A stretch of 64,000 nt of DNA from Delphinus delphis (GCF_949987515.2 NC_082688.1:79922731-79986730); one strand, 5' to 3'; positions 1 to 23,855 are shown, counted from the first letter of the stretch. Translations and numbers: made by a program. Notes: generated by a model from the sequence alone, not told the origin.

Positions 1-740
1 CACACACAGCCCTTTACCTTCTCTGTGGATCACCATCTCACTTTGACAGTACTTCCTCTAATATCGAACCACCAGAGAATTAACAATTAAGTCAATGTAA
101 AAATGATGCCACTTTTCAAAGACATGCCCAGCAGAAATGTCTGTTCCCAGTGCTGCTTCCGGGTATACCTGTGATGGGAACAAGAGTTACTAACCTTGGG
201 GTCAGCTTAAGAAATGGGAGGAAACGAGATAGCATATTTTTCAATGCCTACCATGCACTTGACATGTCCAAGACCCTCCACTGTTAAGTGCCAGAATCAG
301 ACCTCAACCATGGCTCTAACCAATTTTAGAGTCTATTTAATCTCCAAGCCAAATGACCTCCTCTATCAATCATGTGTGTTTTATATTCTTACCTACACCC
401 TGGTTTTCTGTCAAACTTCTATCTTAATTAGGAGATCAGTTAAACACACATAAACCTTATTTTTAAAACCCCTCTATATTTTATTTTAAAACACTGATTC
501 TAAAATATAAAAGAGTTACATAAAACTTCTTCCCCCTCCCCCCGCTGCAAAAAAAAGGACAAATTAAGACTTTATTGTTCAAATGCTGCCATCTGGTGGC
601 CAAAGATAATAATCCCCCTAAAAATAGACACTTCATAGAAAAGGTATGAAAAACCCCAATAGCCTTTATCACCTTGTTTGTTAGCAAAGATTGATAATCT
701 GGAATGTTATGTGGGAAAATATGAACACTTTTATGTTCCA
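1..740. other. Intergenic sequence, nothing recognised
   Basis: No gene, SINE or clear repeat seen. Short open frames here lack any recognisable protein feature. Confidence 0.6.
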
Positions 741-769
741 CTAATTCCGATCCATAACAGATACTATGC

Positions 770-1655
770 TCATAGAAATGCAAATCAAAACTACAATGAG
801 GTATCACCTCACACCAGTCAGAATGGCCATCATCAAAAAATCTACAAACAATAAATGCTGGAGAGGGTGTGGAGAAAAGGAACCCTCTTGCACTGTTGGT
901 GGGAATGTAAATTGATACAACCACTATGGAGAACATTATGGAGGTTCCTTATAAAACTACAAATAGAACTACCATACGAGCCAGCAATCCCACTGCTGGG
1001 CATATACCCTGAGAAAACCATAATTCAAAAAGAGTCATGTACCAAAATGTTCACTGCAGCTCTATTTACAATAGCCAGGACATGGAAGCAACCTAAGTGT
1101 CCATCAACAGATGAATGGATAAAGAAGATGTGGCACATATATACAATGGAATATTACTCAGCCATAAAAAGAAACGAAATTGAGTTGTTTGTAGTGAGGT
1201 GGATGGACCTAGAGTGTCATACAGAGTGAAGTAAGTCAGAAAGAGAAAAATACCGTATGCTAACACATATATATGGAATCTAAGAAAAAAAAAAAAGGTC
1301 ATGAAGAACCTAGGGGTAAGACGGGAATAAAGACACAGACCTACTAGAGCATGGACTTCAGGATATGGGGAGGGGGAAAGGTAAGCCGTGACAAAGTGAG
1401 AGCGTGGCATGGACATATATACACTACCAAACGTAAAATACATAGCTAGTGGGAAGCAGCCGCATAGCACAGGGAGATCAGCTAGGTGGTTTGTGACCAC
1501 CTAGAGGGGTGGGATAGGGAGGGTGGGAGGGAGGGAGACGCAAGAGGGAGGGGATATGGGAACATATGTATATGTATAACTGATTCACTTTGTTATAAAG
1601 CAGAAACTAACACACCATTGTAAAGCAATTATACTCCAATACATTAAAAAAGAAG
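770..1655 (+). mobile_element. L1 3' end (ORF2 C-terminus and 3' UTR)
   Basis: A 5'-truncated L1. The open stretch 855-1229 encodes a typical ORF2 C-terminal block ([38 protein letters not shown]). The 3' UTR and A-rich end (CTCCAATACATTAAAAAA) follow. The frame is incomplete and not functional. Confidence 0.9.
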
Positions 1656-1660
1656 AAATT

Positions 1661-2369
1661 AGAAACTAAAAAGTAAAACAAAAAACATTTGTTATTATAA
1701 ATAACAATGGAATTTAGTATGCTATTATACCCTCAGACCTACTGTAGGACATGCTGTTCTTTGCTGTTCCACTTGTGGCAGGATTCATAGTTTTTCTAAC
1801 AGGTACAGATCCCTATGACTGATACTGTGAGGAAACGTTATACTTGAGCTCCACTCTTCTCTCTCTCAGGCATTTTTTGGAATTGTTTAAAATGTAAATA
1901 CATACCGTCAACCTCTAGCATGATACCAGGCACATAATAGAAACCCAATAAATGTTTCACTGTGAGTGGAGAAAAAACAAAATTTTATTGGGATCCTATT
2001 ATGTTCCAGGTACACTGAATTTTATTGGGTACATGTCAGAGAACCAAAGAAAATAGCATCTGTTCTAGAGAACCTCATGGTCTGGTAAGAAACAGGGTCC
2101 CCATCCTGTAAGGTTGCACATTTGTGACCTACATGAGCCCCAGACTCAGGGGTGAGTGTGGGCTAAAAGCGTCCACCTGCAGAGGGTGTCTTTTACTCAT
2201 TCACATGAGACATACACTAACAGCTTCTCAGGTGGGGTATTCAGATAGGGGTGCCTATTGGGGCCTTTCTCCAAAATCTTGGGTCTCTTCCCTAATGCCT
2301 GACAAGCTGGAGGGATCACATTTTAGTATTTTACCTATTTCCTCCCCTTGCTCTGTCATGAACATTTTA
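1661..2369. other. Intergenic sequence, nothing recognised
   Basis: Unique-looking sequence between two L1 fragments. TTTTATTGGG occurs twice about 35 bases apart (near 1982 and 2018). I see no gene. Confidence 0.5.
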
Positions 2370-2449
2370 TAGCTGATTCGCTGTGTTATACAGCAGAAAC
2401 TAACACAACATTGTAAAGCAATTATACTCCAATAAAGATGTTAAAAAAA
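2370..2449 (+). mobile_element. L1 3' tail fragment
   Basis: Eighty bases match the end of the other L1 copies here (ACAGCAGAAACTAACACAAC, ATTATACTCCAATAAA). The A tail runs straight into a GGAA microsatellite. Confidence 0.8.
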
Positions 2450-2561
2450 GGAAGGAAGGAAGGGAGGAAGGGAGGAAGGGAGGAAGGGAGGAAGGGAGGA
2501 AGGAAGGAAGGAAGGAAGGAAGGAAGGAAGGAAGGAAGGAAGGAAGGAAGAAAAGAAGGAA
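2450..2561. repeat. GGAA/GGGA microsatellite
   Basis: About 110 bases of GGAA and GGGAGGAA units, apparently grown from the poly(A) tail of the preceding L1. A short CA run follows at 2567-2580. Confidence 0.95.
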
Positions 2562-2663
2562 TCAATACACACACACACACAAAAAAGAATCCATCTGCTC
2601 AACTGGCTTTTCAGGCAACTCCCAAAGCCCCTTCCTCTGCCCTGGTCCCGGCCTCCTACCCCT

Positions 2664-2720
2664 GAAAGAGCAGCCAATGAAAGAGCAGCAATGAAAGAGC
2701 AGCCAATGAAAGAGCAGCAG
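2664..2720. repeat. Minisatellite, about four 15-base units
   Basis: The unit GAAAGAGCAGCCAAT repeats four times with small changes (one copy loses bases). The next kilobase to about 3.79 kb looks unique. Confidence 0.85.
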
Positions 2721-3794
2721 AGCTGGTGGTCTACTAGTGAGCCAGGACATGGAGGTGCCTCAGGACCCTAGCAACTCTAGCCAGTGTTGTAAGAGTGCAT
2801 CCTACAGCTTCTGGAGAAGTTTCTGCAAAAGGTCCTTAGCGAGAAACTATTCAATTTGAATATGATAGTTTTTCCTCCAATCAAGGCAAACAGTACAGGC
2901 TGGGGGTCGCGCAGTGGGTTGTGTCAACTTTCTACCTGTAGCTGCCAGAAGCCCAGGATTGTCTGCCTCCATTTTAGTCTTAGATCCCATGACAATGGCA
3001 CAGGGCTAAGGGAGCTACCAGCATTTTGGAATGATTTGTGCAGTCCATGTGAGTGGTAAATATCTGTTGTTTTGCAACTTGCTCTTCCCTGTTCTGTGTA
3101 ATTCTGGCGGGGCCATCAGTCCTGTGGCCCTCCACCCATCTCGCCTCAAGATGGTCCTGTTCCTCAAAATGGCCAGAGTACGTCTCCTCCTAAGAGATAC
3201 ATTGATTAGTCCAGAGATGAGTATGTGACCTAAGCAGAAGACTCAGGGTCCTTTCTATACTTGGGCAGGAATGTCAAGGAAAAGGACTGTCCTGTCTCTC
3301 TCTCTGAGGCCCATGGCTATTTTTGTTGCTCCCTGGAGAGAGTCAACACAGGAAAGCAGAACTAGGAGATGGAAAAGGAAAGTTCTAATGATGTCACTTA
3401 AACCCCTAGATTCAGCTATGCCCTTTGCTCCCCACCATGGGTCCAGAATCAGCATAAACTGGGGCAGATGAAGACTTCTTTTAAAACTTACTTAACAGTT
3501 AAGGGCATGGATGTAAAGAATCTCTGTATTTTAGAAAGCTCATCTGCCAATTTTGATCTTAGTAAAAAAAGGAGACCTTAGGGACACAGCAATAGAAGCT
3601 AACCAGCTGGAGCCTGAAGCAAGTTATAAGTCCCTCTTACTACTGGGAGGGACTTTAAGTATTATCTAGTCCAAAGCCCTGGTTTTAAATATGAGAAACC
3701 AAGACTGGAAGGGAAAAAGAATTTGCTGGAGAGGATACTCACTGAGGCCTCACAGGTCAGATGGGGTTAGTTTAGCAGAGAAGACCAGGATTGA

Positions 3795-3965
3795 TGAGTG
3801 CTGTACCTGGGCCTTTCACATTCATACTTGTTTAATCCTCACAGTCAATCGGGGATTACACATTTTAACTCCATTTCACAGATGATAAAATTGAGTCCAG
3901 AGAGGTTAAATTACTCCAGTGTCACACAGCTAACATGTGACAGAGCTGAGCTTCAAATACAAGCC
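3795..3965 (-). mobile_element. MIR SINE remnant
   Basis: Old MIR in antisense orientation: TTTAATCCTCACAGTCA, CATTTCACAGATGATAAAAT and TCACACAGCTAACATGTGAC match the MIR core in order. Confidence 0.8.
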
Positions 3966-3969
3966 TAAG

Positions 3970-4182
3970 CCTTTTTTTTTTTTTTAATTTATTTATCTAT
4001 TTTTGGCTGCGTTGGGTCTTCACTGCTGTGCGTGGGCTTTCTCTAGTTGCAGCAAGCGGGAGCTTCGCTTCGTTGCAGTGCACGGGATTCTCATCGCGGT
4101 GGCTTCTCTTGTTGCGGAGCACGGGCTCTAGGCACATGGGCTTCATTAGTTGTGGCTTGTGGGCTCTAGAGCGCAAGGCCTA
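3970..4182 (-). mobile_element. CHR-type SINE, antisense, lacking its tRNA head
   Basis: It has the T tail (3973-3986) and the body (TTGGCTGCGTTGGGTCTTCA through GGGCTCTAGAGCGC). It stops before the tRNA-related promoter part seen in the other copies. The flanks GCCTAAGCCTTTT and GCCTAAGTCCTTTT form an imperfect target duplication, so this is a 5'-truncated insertion. Confidence 0.8.
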
Positions 4183-4189
4183 AGTCCTT

Positions 4190-5786
4190 TTATTCCTACT
4201 CTACCTTTAGATAAAGAAAATATGCAAGACAAGAAACAAGTGGGATTTAGCACTGACGCCATTCCTTATTCTTAAATAAGATATCAGTACCCTGAGCGCA
4301 TCTGGGAAGAGTCAAGAAGACTTCCAATACAGGCCAAGATCTGGTTTAAATTGCTAAATGAACCCTTTAAACCTCCAAGTCCCAGTAGCCTTCTAAAAAA
4401 TGACAAAGTTGAAATAGATGGTCTCAAAATAAATTTGCAAAATGGAACAGGCAAAAGGAATTGAGCAGTGAGTGGCCCAGAATCCTAGAACTCCTTTCCC
4501 ACTGCCCCATGCCCAGCCTGTTTCCTTCCCTGAGGTCTGGGTAGATAGCAACTGCCAAGAGAGGAACTCTCAGGCATTTGAGGATGTCACTGATTTGATG
4601 AGTCATTTCACAATTGCTTACATATTGCTCACCTACCAGCCCCTCCCTGAGTTGGAAGCATCAGAACCCTACTCATTAGGAGACTCTAAGACCCAAAGCT
4701 CATTCCTTGGTGGTAGCTTGTTTGTTTAAAAAAAAAAAAAAGTTAACAGATTAAGATATAAATAATAGATTACTCCATTTCAGAGAGGCTAATGGACTTT
4801 GAGAGTCCTTTCCTCCAGCTCCAGCTTATGATTTGTTCAAAGCCTATTCTTCATGCCACCATTTAAGACATTCACTTGATCAGTTTCAGGTTCCAGTTCA
4901 GCTCTGTCACATCTTATCTAATTTATCTTTCAGCAAGAGAAGAACTCAATTGTAAATGTCCCTTCTTGACTAGAGTTTAAAGTATCCATCCATATTAAAC
5001 TGCTTTATTTTAATAAAACTTCTGTCTTGCCTGGCTATGATGGGGCCAAGATAAAAGAGGATAGTCCTAATGGAGAAAATACTACGACCTGGCATCACAA
5101 ATGTGATTTACATGCTTTTAGTCTATTTTTTCATGCCAGTATGCCCTGTACCTTGAGAAGACTCCACCCAATTGCAATGCAGTGATAAATCTGGGTTAAA
5201 CAGGCAAAGAAAGGTAATTTTTTCTAGTGATAATGTCAACAATAGCCCACCTGGGGGAGGGGATGACATGGAGCCTATACACCTCAATATTCTGCATCCT
5301 TTTTCTGGCCCCTCCAAGTCATTATTTACGTTTGTTCTTCTAAAAGATCTATTATTCAAGCTCACTGAGTAGCCTGGCTGAACAAAGAATTTAGAGGTGG
5401 CCACCTCACTTCCAAATTTTCCTTCATTATCTCTCACATATTATACTGTCTGTGATACAGTCTCTCCTTGGTTGCAGTTTATCAAATATTCTCATCTTGA
5501 TTTTAATACTGATATGCTAAACTATATAACATTATTCATTAGGTGGAAAATTAAATTGAATCCTTCTGCATTTATCTATTTCTTAAAGTTCACTAGGCAC
5601 TTTATCTGAAATTTAGTTAAATGTTCTGTAATTCTCAAGTGCACTGGCTGGGGCCTCAGTAAAATCTCTGCCTTAGTTTAACAGTACAAGCTGCTACAAG
5701 CTGTACTGGGTCTTCAGTCTTGAGATACAATCATGGTGCAGATAATCGGTACAGTTTTCCCCTAGACATTCATTTTGGTAAAGCAG
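4190..5786. other. Intergenic sequence, nothing recognised
   Basis: 1.6 kb with a short A run at 4729-4740, no repeat that I recognise and no convincing gene. Confidence 0.5.
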
Positions 5787-5796
5787 ATTCAATGCC

Positions 5797-5921
5797 ATTC
5801 ATTCATTCATTCATTTAACCGTGCGGCATGTGGGATCTTAGTTCCCCAACCAGGGATCAAACCCGCACCCCCTGCATTAGAAGTGTGGAGTCTTAACCAC
5901 TGGACCACCAGGGAAGTCCCA
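5797..5921 (-). mobile_element. Short tRNA-derived SINE, antisense
   Basis: Has the tRNA-related core (TTCCCCAACCAGGGATCAAA, CCACTGGACCACCAGGGAAG). The tail is a run of ATTC repeats. A perfect 10-base target duplication ATTCAATGCC lies at 5787-5796 and 5922-5931. Confidence 0.9.
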
Positions 5922-6381
5922 ATTCAATGCCTTTTAGATAGCCTATGATGAGTGTCAGCCAAGGTTCCCAAAGCCCTCAGACCCACTGAGGATTTCCCTG
6001 TTTCCCAAGACTCCTGCCTGAGTGTGGTGGCTAAACTGCAGCCAGCAGTTCCTGGGTCCGGATTCCAACTCCAGCCAGAGGCCCCCAGGATGTGTATGTA
6101 CTAAAGGGCTGAGGAAGGAGCACTGAGACCAAAGGAAAGCATCCCAGAAACATCCTGGAGATGGGATCTGGCCCCTTGTCTTCTGCAGTGATTGCAGACA
6201 CCTCCTGAAATCCCGGACATGTGACGAACCTTTTCACCAGAGCAGAGGTTCGTAAGTTGAGGTCCCCCGACCACTAGGGAGTCTATGGAAGCACTTCAGG
6301 GACTTTATAAACTCCCTATTAATGTATATAAAATGTGTATATATACATTACCCTGGGGAGTAGGCTTGATGGCTTTCATCA

Positions 6382-6503
6382 ATTTTTTTTTTTCAGCCGC
6401 GCTGCACAGCTTGCAAGATCTTAGTTCCCCAACCAGGGATTGAACCCAGGCCACCACAGTGAAAGCACCAAGTCCTAACCACTGGACCACCAGGGACTTC
6501 CCT
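6382..6503 (-). mobile_element. Short tRNA-derived SINE, antisense
   Basis: T tail, then the same core as its neighbour at 5.8 kb (TTCCCCAACCAGGGATTGAA, CCACTGGACCACCAGGGA). The target duplication is unclear. Confidence 0.85.
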
Positions 6504-7439
6504 ATCATGTATTTTTTTTTAATCTAGTCTATGGAAGAGCTCTGTGGAAGTCTCCAAGTTGGCATTACTGGGACAGAGAGAGGCAGTTAGGCCAATTCTG
6601 TCACAGATGAGCCCTGAATCTCTGATATCTAGGCATATCCAATGTATGGGATGAAACTCCAGGAAATGTCACTGAACCTGTAGAGACCCTTAATGACCAT
6701 CCCAAGTATGGCCTGGTCCCTGAAGGGACTATTCATCCCTGGATATCAAAGAGACAAACCCAGGAGAGGAAAAAACATATATGCTCTGAGTCTATGGCTA
6801 GCTACATTCATCAGGGTCCCAAGCCAAGCCTCTGAAACTGACCCCTGGGCAGGAAGAGGGGAATGGGAGCCACTGAAGAGGAGCAGTCATCAGCTCAACT
6901 TGGCTAAGAACCTGGGGCCAGAGGGGCTCCCTCCAACCCCTGCAGAAAGGAAGGGCTGGTGGCTACAGCCAGTCACTCTCCCTCATCTACTGCCCAAGGT
7001 CTTCCTGGATCCTGAAATAACATTGACCCTGCAAAGGGAAGGAAGACCCATAACTGGCCCAGAAAGCCAACCAGAAAATACAGTATGTGCCCTGGCAAGA
7101 CACAGCCTAATCTGGAAGCTTCAGAAATGCAAGGTGTTTTGAAGCCAAAGGCTGATTTATACTCTGGTTCTCAAAATTTAGTATGAATAAAGATCATCCT
7201 GAATTTTTGTTATATAGTGCTGATTCCTAGATCCAGGGGATTGTGATTCAATAGTTCTGGGGTAGAACCCAGGTATTTATATTTTTTAAAAGGAAACTAG
7301 TAATTCTGGTCTCAGGAGTCCATGGAGTATACCTTTAGAAAGAGAGTTTCTCTGGGTTCTAAGGCATCAGATGTGAAGAAGGGGATAGATCAAGTGAACC
7401 CTCTTTCCCAATCCCCACCATTCCCCCCACCAAAATAAA
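6504..7439. other. Intergenic sequence with a 149-codon open frame of no known type
   Basis: An ATG-to-stop frame at 6693-7142 on the plus strand has no recognisable domain and no splice or promoter context. I regard it as chance. About 7.14-7.30 kb resembles an old hAT-type MER element (CTCTGGTTCTCAAAATTTAG). Confidence 0.4.
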
Positions 7440-7650
7440 AGCAGAGCTTCCAGTTACCATTTATCGAGCCCTTCTCTGTGCCAGACACTACGATAAATCT
7501 TTTACATGGATTATTCTATTTAATGCTTATAACCCTGAAGTTCAGGGAAAATAAGTAACTTGCCTAAGATCCCTCAGCTCTGAGTACCTGGAGCCAGGAT
7601 TGGAACCCAGATCTGAATCCAGAGTCTGTTCTTAACCAACAAGCCCATGA
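7440..7650 (-). mobile_element. MIR SINE remnant
   Basis: Antisense MIR: TTATCGAGCCCTTCTCTGTG, AATAAGTAACTTGCCTAAGA and a final CAGAGTCTGTTCTTAACCA match the element from end to end. Confidence 0.85.
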
Positions 7651-8689
7651 TTCTAGAAAGAGTCATAGTGATGACACCAAAGGAAAAGCTATGAAGCCAC
7701 ATCCCCTCCACAGGGTCGAGGGAGAAGGCCATGGGTCACAGGGTAAGGAGGCAACCACTGCAGGAGAGGAAGCAGACAATTGGGCAGGCTCAAAGGTCCA
7801 GAGTTGAGCCAGACAGAAGGAACTATTTATTGGATAAGGAACTATTTATGGATAAGCTGGGCTAGTAAGGACTACATTCCTGGAATGCAGAAGGAACAGA
7901 GGACAGAGATGAAAAATGGTGGACAAACGGGCTTTAAAGGCTTTAGACCCAGCCTCAGAGAAATCAACGAAAGCCATGGAAACTTTTGGTCAGCACAGGC
8001 CCAAGGCCCCTGCGGGTCTATGACCTCTGCTGGTTAGTACTGCATTTTACTGTTCAGCTGAGAGGGAAAATATTGAGTTCAATGCACCAGAACCAAGACC
8101 AACTTTGGAACCCAGGATCTTTTACAGATTCTTAGATCTTCATCCTTTAAAGGGGCATAACAATAGTAGCTACCCCAGAGTTACAAAGAGTAAGAAGTAA
8201 ATGACATCATTTGGATAGAGTACTTAACATAATACCAGAAATGAAGGAGCTGGACAAGCGTTAGCTGCTATAATCACTAATTACTACTAATTATGACTAT
8301 ACCCATGCTCACCAAAAAACCACTGTGGCATCTTGTTTATTTGTGAAAGACACAGGTCAAATGTGGTCTCTGTGGATTGAGGTTTTTCTCTCTTCAGAAA
8401 GAAGTTATTGTTAAGATGTTCTTTTCTTTTTTTACAAACAAGAGCAAAAAATGTCACACCGCCAAATAGATCAACAACTGATCAAAAATAATGTTTTAGA
8501 CTTCCCTTCACCTTTAGTTTTGATGTTATCCAAAAAGTAACTTAATCCAACTGTTCCATCCAAATTTGTGCTGAGGGAAAGGTGAAGCAATGGGGTTCTG
8601 TGCAACTTTTCATTCAACAACTATCTTTTTGTGCATCAGAGCTGACTTTGTGACTATTAGCTAACTCCTGATAGTTTTCAATTACCTAA
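7651..8689. other. Intergenic sequence beyond the APTX 3' end, nothing recognised
   Basis: Unique-looking sequence. An imperfect local duplication AGGAACTATTTAT occurs twice at about 7818 and 7839. Confidence 0.5.
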
Positions 8690-9465
8690 GAGAGACCCCA
8701 AACAAATGAACTTTATTTTCAGACAACAGATCTAAGCAAGACACCAAGAAGACTTGACAGTTGAACTGTGATGAACATACGGCTGAGTATTTCCATACCA
8801 TCCAGGAATTCCTGATATTAGAAGAAAACTCCATCCTTCTACCCCCTCACCTAGCCTGTTTGCTCAGAGTGAAGGAGAACTGATGAGACAGACTTCCTGG
8901 GAAAAGGAGCATTTGGGTGGTTTGGGATAGAAAGCAATGAAGGGGACAGAAGAAACTAAGTCTCCCTAAGAAGGAGGGAAAGACAGAGAATATTACAGAC
9001 CAGATTAAGATCAGAGAACAAGACCAATCAGTGCCTTCGGGATAAATAAGAGACCATTCTGGCTGCTCTGATGAAAGGGTACCACCTGCCTCTGAGGAGG
9101 AAGGATAAATGTAAGAAACAGAAATATATAAGCAGCCCTCTGCTTCTATATCCTGTGTTTGATCAGTTTGAACATGGCTTTGCTCCCATTAGTCAGACCT
9201 GATGTGGCTCCTGGAGATGGTGGGCCAGGTCTATCTCAGCCACCCTCACCAAAGAACACATCCATGACAAACTCTAATTCCTAATTCCTGAACTATTCAA
9301 GTCACCCCATATTGTGGCCACTCAGGAATAGAACAAGCTTTGAAAAAAAAAAAATTGCATGTTTTAATTCAAGAAATAAAAGTTCACACACAATCCAAAA
9401 CAGGTGTCAGGAATTTGGTCTAAACAATCAGCCACACCTGCTGCAGAAGTTCAGGCTCCACAGAA
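8690..9465 (-). other. APTX: APTX 3' untranslated region, approximate
   Basis: Two minus-strand poly(A) signals follow the stop codon. One is ATTAAA (complement of 9363-9368), about 100 bases after the stop. The other is AATAAA (complement of 8712-8717), about 750 bases after. The distal one would give a transcript close to the size I remember for human APTX. The end point is an estimate. Confidence 0.5.
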
Positions 9466-20523
<11,058 letters not shown>

Positions 20524-20609
20524 TAGTCTGAGAGACAAAACACAAGAGAATCGCTGGAAAAACTAGCACAGGTCCTCCAGGACCACACCCCAGCACCACC
20601 ACACATGCC

Positions 20610-20745
20610 ATTTACCAGCTGTTCGTCTTGAGGCAAGTGACTTCACCTCCCTAGTCTCAATTTCCTCACCTGTAAAATGTGATAATGACAGGACTCATGA
20701 AGGTGTTGTGAGGATTAAATAAAACAATATGGGTAAAGTATTTAC
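20610..20745 (+). mobile_element. MIR SINE remnant
   Basis: Sense MIR: GAGGCAAGTGACTTCACCTC, TTTCCTCACCTGTAAAATG and TGTGAGGATTAAATAAAAC. Confidence 0.8.
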
Positions 20746-20779
20746 TTCTGTGCCTCAGTCATGCTATGTAATCAAATAT

Positions 20780-21165
20780 TTGTTATGTTTATTGATATAC
20801 TCTATGTGCTGGACATTAAGCTACCTGCTGAGGATCAAAGAATGATGAAACATTGTCCCTAGCCTTCAGGGGCCTGGAGTACAATGGGGCAGACTCATAT
20901 ATCAATTATTACAACATAATGTAATATCTACTATAAGAAGGGAGTAGCCAAATATGGCCTTAGCCCAGGGAAAGGAAAGACTAACTCTTGTAGGGAGCAT
21001 CAAAAAAGGCTTCACAAGGAAGGGATATTCACGCTCAGTTTTAAAGGGTGAGAAGCTTGCCTGGCAGAGAGCTAAGGACATAAGAACAGAGGATGTTCTC
21101 CATAGGCACCAAGGTTTCCATTCCTTAACTGTCAAAACATACTGATGTTAGAACAACACATTTTA
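20780..21165. repeat. Ancient interspersed repeat, partial copy
   Basis: Modules TCTATGTGCTGGACATTAAG, CAAAAAAGGCTTCACAAGGA and AGAGCTAAGGACATAAGAAC follow the same order as the 11.7 kb copy. Confidence 0.45.
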
Positions 21166-21640
21166 CTGCCATCTGCCAGAAGATAGTCATAATAAATATA
21201 CAAACCTACAATTTCTAAAGTGTGAATGCAGCACCTTTGTGCAATACACAACCTGCACAACACTACTGGAGGGTCTGATATTCTTTTGTAAAACAACTTT
21301 TATGGTCATGTAGGATATCAGTAGAAGAGAAAGAGAAGAAATTCGGGAGAGGGACGAGGCCTGAAGAAAGAGGATGGAGAGGAAAAAGAGCCAGGAGAAA
21401 TTGTGAAGGTAGACTTATTGCTGACTGCATTTGGGGAATAACAAGGGAGTGAAGGTTTCTAATTTGGAAGTACTCATTACCCAAAATGAGGAATACACTG
21501 GAGACATAATTTAGGGATAAATGATAAGCGAAGAAGAGATGATTTCAGATTGAAACGCAATTAGATTAAGTTGCCTGCAGAAGATCCTAGAGTCACACTA
21601 GGATATACGGGTATGAAGCTCAAGGAGGGGAAGGGACTGA

Positions 21641-21642
<2 letters not shown>

Positions 21643-21684
<42 letters not shown>

Positions 21685-21721
21685 TGTGTGGGGGGGGTGT
21701 GTGTGTGTGTGTGTGTGTGTG
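21643..21721. repeat. TG microsatellite, interrupted
   Basis: About 80 bases of TG, broken by GGTG and a run of seven G near 21691-21697, leaving two pure blocks. Confidence 0.97.
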
Positions 21722-23659
21722 TATTTTTTGAGACTATAAAGTGCGTTATTTGGAGTCTTGGGAATTGCAATTCAGGAGACACAGTTTCGAGTAAAACAAA
21801 GTGTTTCAGGGGAGAGAAAGAATCGGGGGCTTATAAAGGTAAATGCCACAAGGTTGTTAAAGTTGTAAGAATTATGACCAGCTCTGACACAAAAAGGAAG
21901 TATCTGTCCTTAACTGAATGTATATATATGAGAAGCATCAACATGTCACAGAAGTTAGGGTAAAAAGAGAGGATGAGATCACCTAGGGGCAGAACAGGGA
22001 ACTGTGGGAAGGACAGACTAGATCTTTGGGACACCTCCCTAGACTCCAGAAGCCTACTAATGCTCAAGCCTCAAATACCCTCTCCTTGCGAAACACCCCT
22101 TGCAGGCAAGGCAACACTCAATCAGCCGCTCTGCACAAGCTTTGTATCCAAAGGGGAGAGAAAAGAAACCAGATTTTTCAAAATCAGAGTTTCACTACCA
22201 TCTGCAAAGACAGAACAACGCAAAGCAGAGTGAGCAAATGAGTGCTGAAGACATGCAGTCACAGAAATAGGATCAGTCAGGAAAGGCTTTGGAAACTGCC
22301 CAGTAGAAAAAGCCAAGAGCCAAGGGGACTGATAAGAAAGAAAAGGAGTGGGAGTGGACATTCCACTTCAAAAAGCACAAGTGATGGTACAGATTTCAGC
22401 AATGACAAGCCATGGGTGAGGGGTGAGAAGCAGACCTTAGTTGGACAACCAAGAGGAGCTGCCCCAGAGAGTCACCCAAAGAAGGCAAAGGTGTTGAAAG
22501 AACACTAGGCCAAAAAGTGGAGATTTAACAATCCATAGGAGACAACTGCCAGGGTCTGAGCTGCAGAGTGAGGTGAAATGATGCTGTGTATAGGCAGGCT
22601 GGAGTGGAGAAATCTAGAGTCAGAGATGAGTCATTTAATAAATTTAATGTGGGCCAGAGTTAGGTCTAAAAGGCAACTCCTTTGTGAGGGAGCTGATGCA
22701 AGAGCATGAAGAGTCAGCTGTAAATCTAAAATCCTAAACCCAGAGCCTCAAATGATGATGGTGCTACAGGCAAGTCCCACTTCTAAACACTATGTGTTCA
22801 GAGGGGCATGTTTGCTCTTGCTGGAAACTGATGAATGAGCAGGTAATGGACTGAGAAATGAAGTATGTCTTCATGAAGCATTGGGAAATAAGTCATCTGG
22901 TGACTGACTACTCACAGTAATAATAAAAGAAGCCTGAAAAGAGAACAGTTGGATAGCAGGGACAGGAGGGAATCCAGAAGACAGCTGAGAGCATGGCTGA
23001 CTTTTGCAGGATAATAGGACCTACCCCTCCTGCCCCACACAAACATACATTCACATGCTTCATTCCCTCTAAAGTTCTGAAGTTATAATGTTTCTATTTA
23101 CTACACCTTGAGAAACTGAAGCAGTGACTACAGGATGCTTATGTAACTAGCCTTAAGCAATATCTTCGCCCATTTCAGCCTTCAATTCCAACTTCTAGGA
23201 ATGAAGCATTTTAGAATATGGGGAGCACATAAGGATGGATGTTCCTGAATCTTCAATATAACTCATCCAGTAAAACTCCATAAACTGCAAGCTCTATGAC
23301 AGCAGAAGTCAAGGCCATTTTTCCTTCCACTATACCCCTAGCACTTAATACCTAGCATACAGCAAGAATATAATAAATATTTGCAAGTGAATGACCAGAT
23401 AATAATCCTATCCAGGTTCTCCTGCCTTCCTTCTCTCTCCCCTCCTCTAGCTCCTCTTACGTGGGGTGCTTTGCTACTCTCTCTGAGCAACCCCATCTCC
23501 ACATTTATGTGGGTAAATCCTAATTCTCTACTTTTCAGCCCCACACTTTTCACTCCAGAGTTGTAGGGACTGGTCAGAAAGAAATTCTGATTATTTCTTA
23601 AGGGACCCAAGTGATCTGATGGGCCGCACAAGGCCAGAAATCTGGTAACCTGGAACACG

Positions 23660-23855
23660 CTGTCCAGAAGAATGTTCTGCAATGATATAAGTGTTCTAAA
23701 CACTAACGTAGCCACCATGTGACAATCAAGCAACTGAAATGTAGCTGGTGCAACAGAGGAACTAAATTTCTTACTTAGCTTTTTTAAAATTTATCTTAAA
23801 GTTACGATAGCTACACGTGGCTGAGGGCTACCATAATGTCCAGCACAGCCCTGAT
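23660..23855. mobile_element. Non-autonomous DNA transposon remnant (hAT/MER type)
   Basis: GCCACCATGTGACAATCAAG, ACTGAAATGTAGCTGGTGCA and GCTACACGTGGCTGAGGGCT form the near-palindromic pattern of a common mammalian MITE. A related copy lies at 54.14 kb. I do not assign a subfamily. Confidence 0.55.

Noticed and set aside
855..1229. Apparent 124-codon gene
   Set aside because: It is the C-terminal end of a truncated L1 ORF2.
6693..7142. 149-codon open frame in intergenic DNA
   Set aside because: No recognisable domain, promoter, splice partner or composition bias. Most likely chance.
21643..21721. Possible regulatory array at the TG tract
   Set aside because: It is a simple microsatellite. 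Nothing else marks it as functional.
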